Of a stretch of 64,000 nt of DNA, positions 63,719 to 64,000 are shown one piece after another. The stretch is taken from positions 133,281,392-133,345,391 of the forward strand of contig NC_085046.1 in NCBI RefSeq assembly GCF_963662255.1, given 5' to 3'. The notes under the pieces were generated by a model. It had not been told where the DNA came from. It made no database searches and worked only from the letters and a program-made list of their open reading frames with translations. A program made the translations under genes and the position numbers. Source of the DNA: Cinclus cinclus (lineage: Eukaryota > Chordata > Aves > Passeriformes > Cinclidae). The first letter of the stretch is position 1, and the number at the start of each line of letters is the position of its first letter.

Positions 63719-64000
63719 TTTTTTGGTGTGCTTTTTGGTACTTGAATTAGCTACTCTGTATCTGTTGCAGGGTCTACAAAGCTAGATTTCTTCTGAACTG
63801 AGTCCCTTGAAAGTTAGGGGCTATTCCAAGAAGCATTTCTGAACCAAGATAGAAATAGAAATTAGAGAACAGTGTAAAAGTATGCAGTTCAGAAGTGATT
63901 CCACAAGGACAATCAAAGCAAACTTTTATTATCTGAAAATTGCTTTAGGGATGGTAAAATATTAGAAATCAGATGGTTTGACCTTATAGTGTGGTGAGAG
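63719..64000. other. Unassigned right edge
   Basis: No feature could be called. If a provirus lies on the minus strand, this would be more of its internal region, but I recognise no retroviral motif. Confidence 0.35.

Noticed and set aside
1..64000. CRISPR arrays, bacterial operons, ribosome binding sites, tRNA or rRNA genes
   Set aside because: The DNA is vertebrate. No regular spacer-repeat structure, tRNA A/B-box pair with a cloverleaf, or rRNA sequence was seen by eye. A covariance-model scan would be needed to exclude a degenerate tRNA.

Overview
This window is nuclear DNA from a bird. The evidence is a set of CR1 LINE copies, including the family's hallmark 3' end built of ATTCTATGA-type octamers (around 4745-4762 and, reversed, at 28590-28625), together with avian-style endogenous retrovirus LTRs. 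The sequence is AT-rich, CpG-poor and full of stops in all frames. It has no operons, no dense coding and no exon that I can recognise. I read it as a gene desert or the inside of a very large intron on a macrochromosome. I cannot name a species, but the mix of LTRs would suit a songbird or another neoavian.

Layout. 1-3070 is unique-looking DNA. 3071-4762 holds two CR1 copies head to head: a minus-strand copy spanning the reverse-transcriptase region and tail, then a plus-strand 3' end. 4763-10592 is anonymous, with a (TTG)n run and a small tandem duplication. 10593-11666 is an LTR-like unit with TATA box, AATAAA and a CpG-rich tail; a shorter diverged copy lies at 28216-28590. 17705-18760 is a second long minus-strand CR1. 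19914-20270 is a two-block pentanucleotide array, (GGAGA)n then (GAAGA)n. 28590-28982 is a minus-strand CR1 tail abutting the second LTR-like copy. About 33.9-34.5 kb is a decayed retroviral pol (reverse transcriptase with a YIDD box), probably class III/ERVL-like, in a broader compositional block (32.0-37.4 kb) that may hold more of the same provirus.

43261-43491 and 48343-48569 are direct copies of one unidentified 225-230 bp repeat. Between them lies an old plus-strand CR1 split by an 18-copy (GGGAGA)n array. 50013-50580 is a well-preserved solo LTR. 52671-53080 is a second, different LTR-like unit. 60019-60272 is a (TTTTC)n array of about 44 pure copies. 62870-63416 is a minus-strand LTR-like unit, with a 99-codon minus-strand ORF ending six bases before it.

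No genes work together here. What the window records is repeated colonisation by CR1 LINEs and LTR retroelements, followed by decay and by growth of three long homopurine/homopyrimidine arrays. I found no convincing host protein-coding gene, RNA gene, CRISPR array or novel system. The few open frames of note are explained by repeats or are weak candidates, and are marked so.
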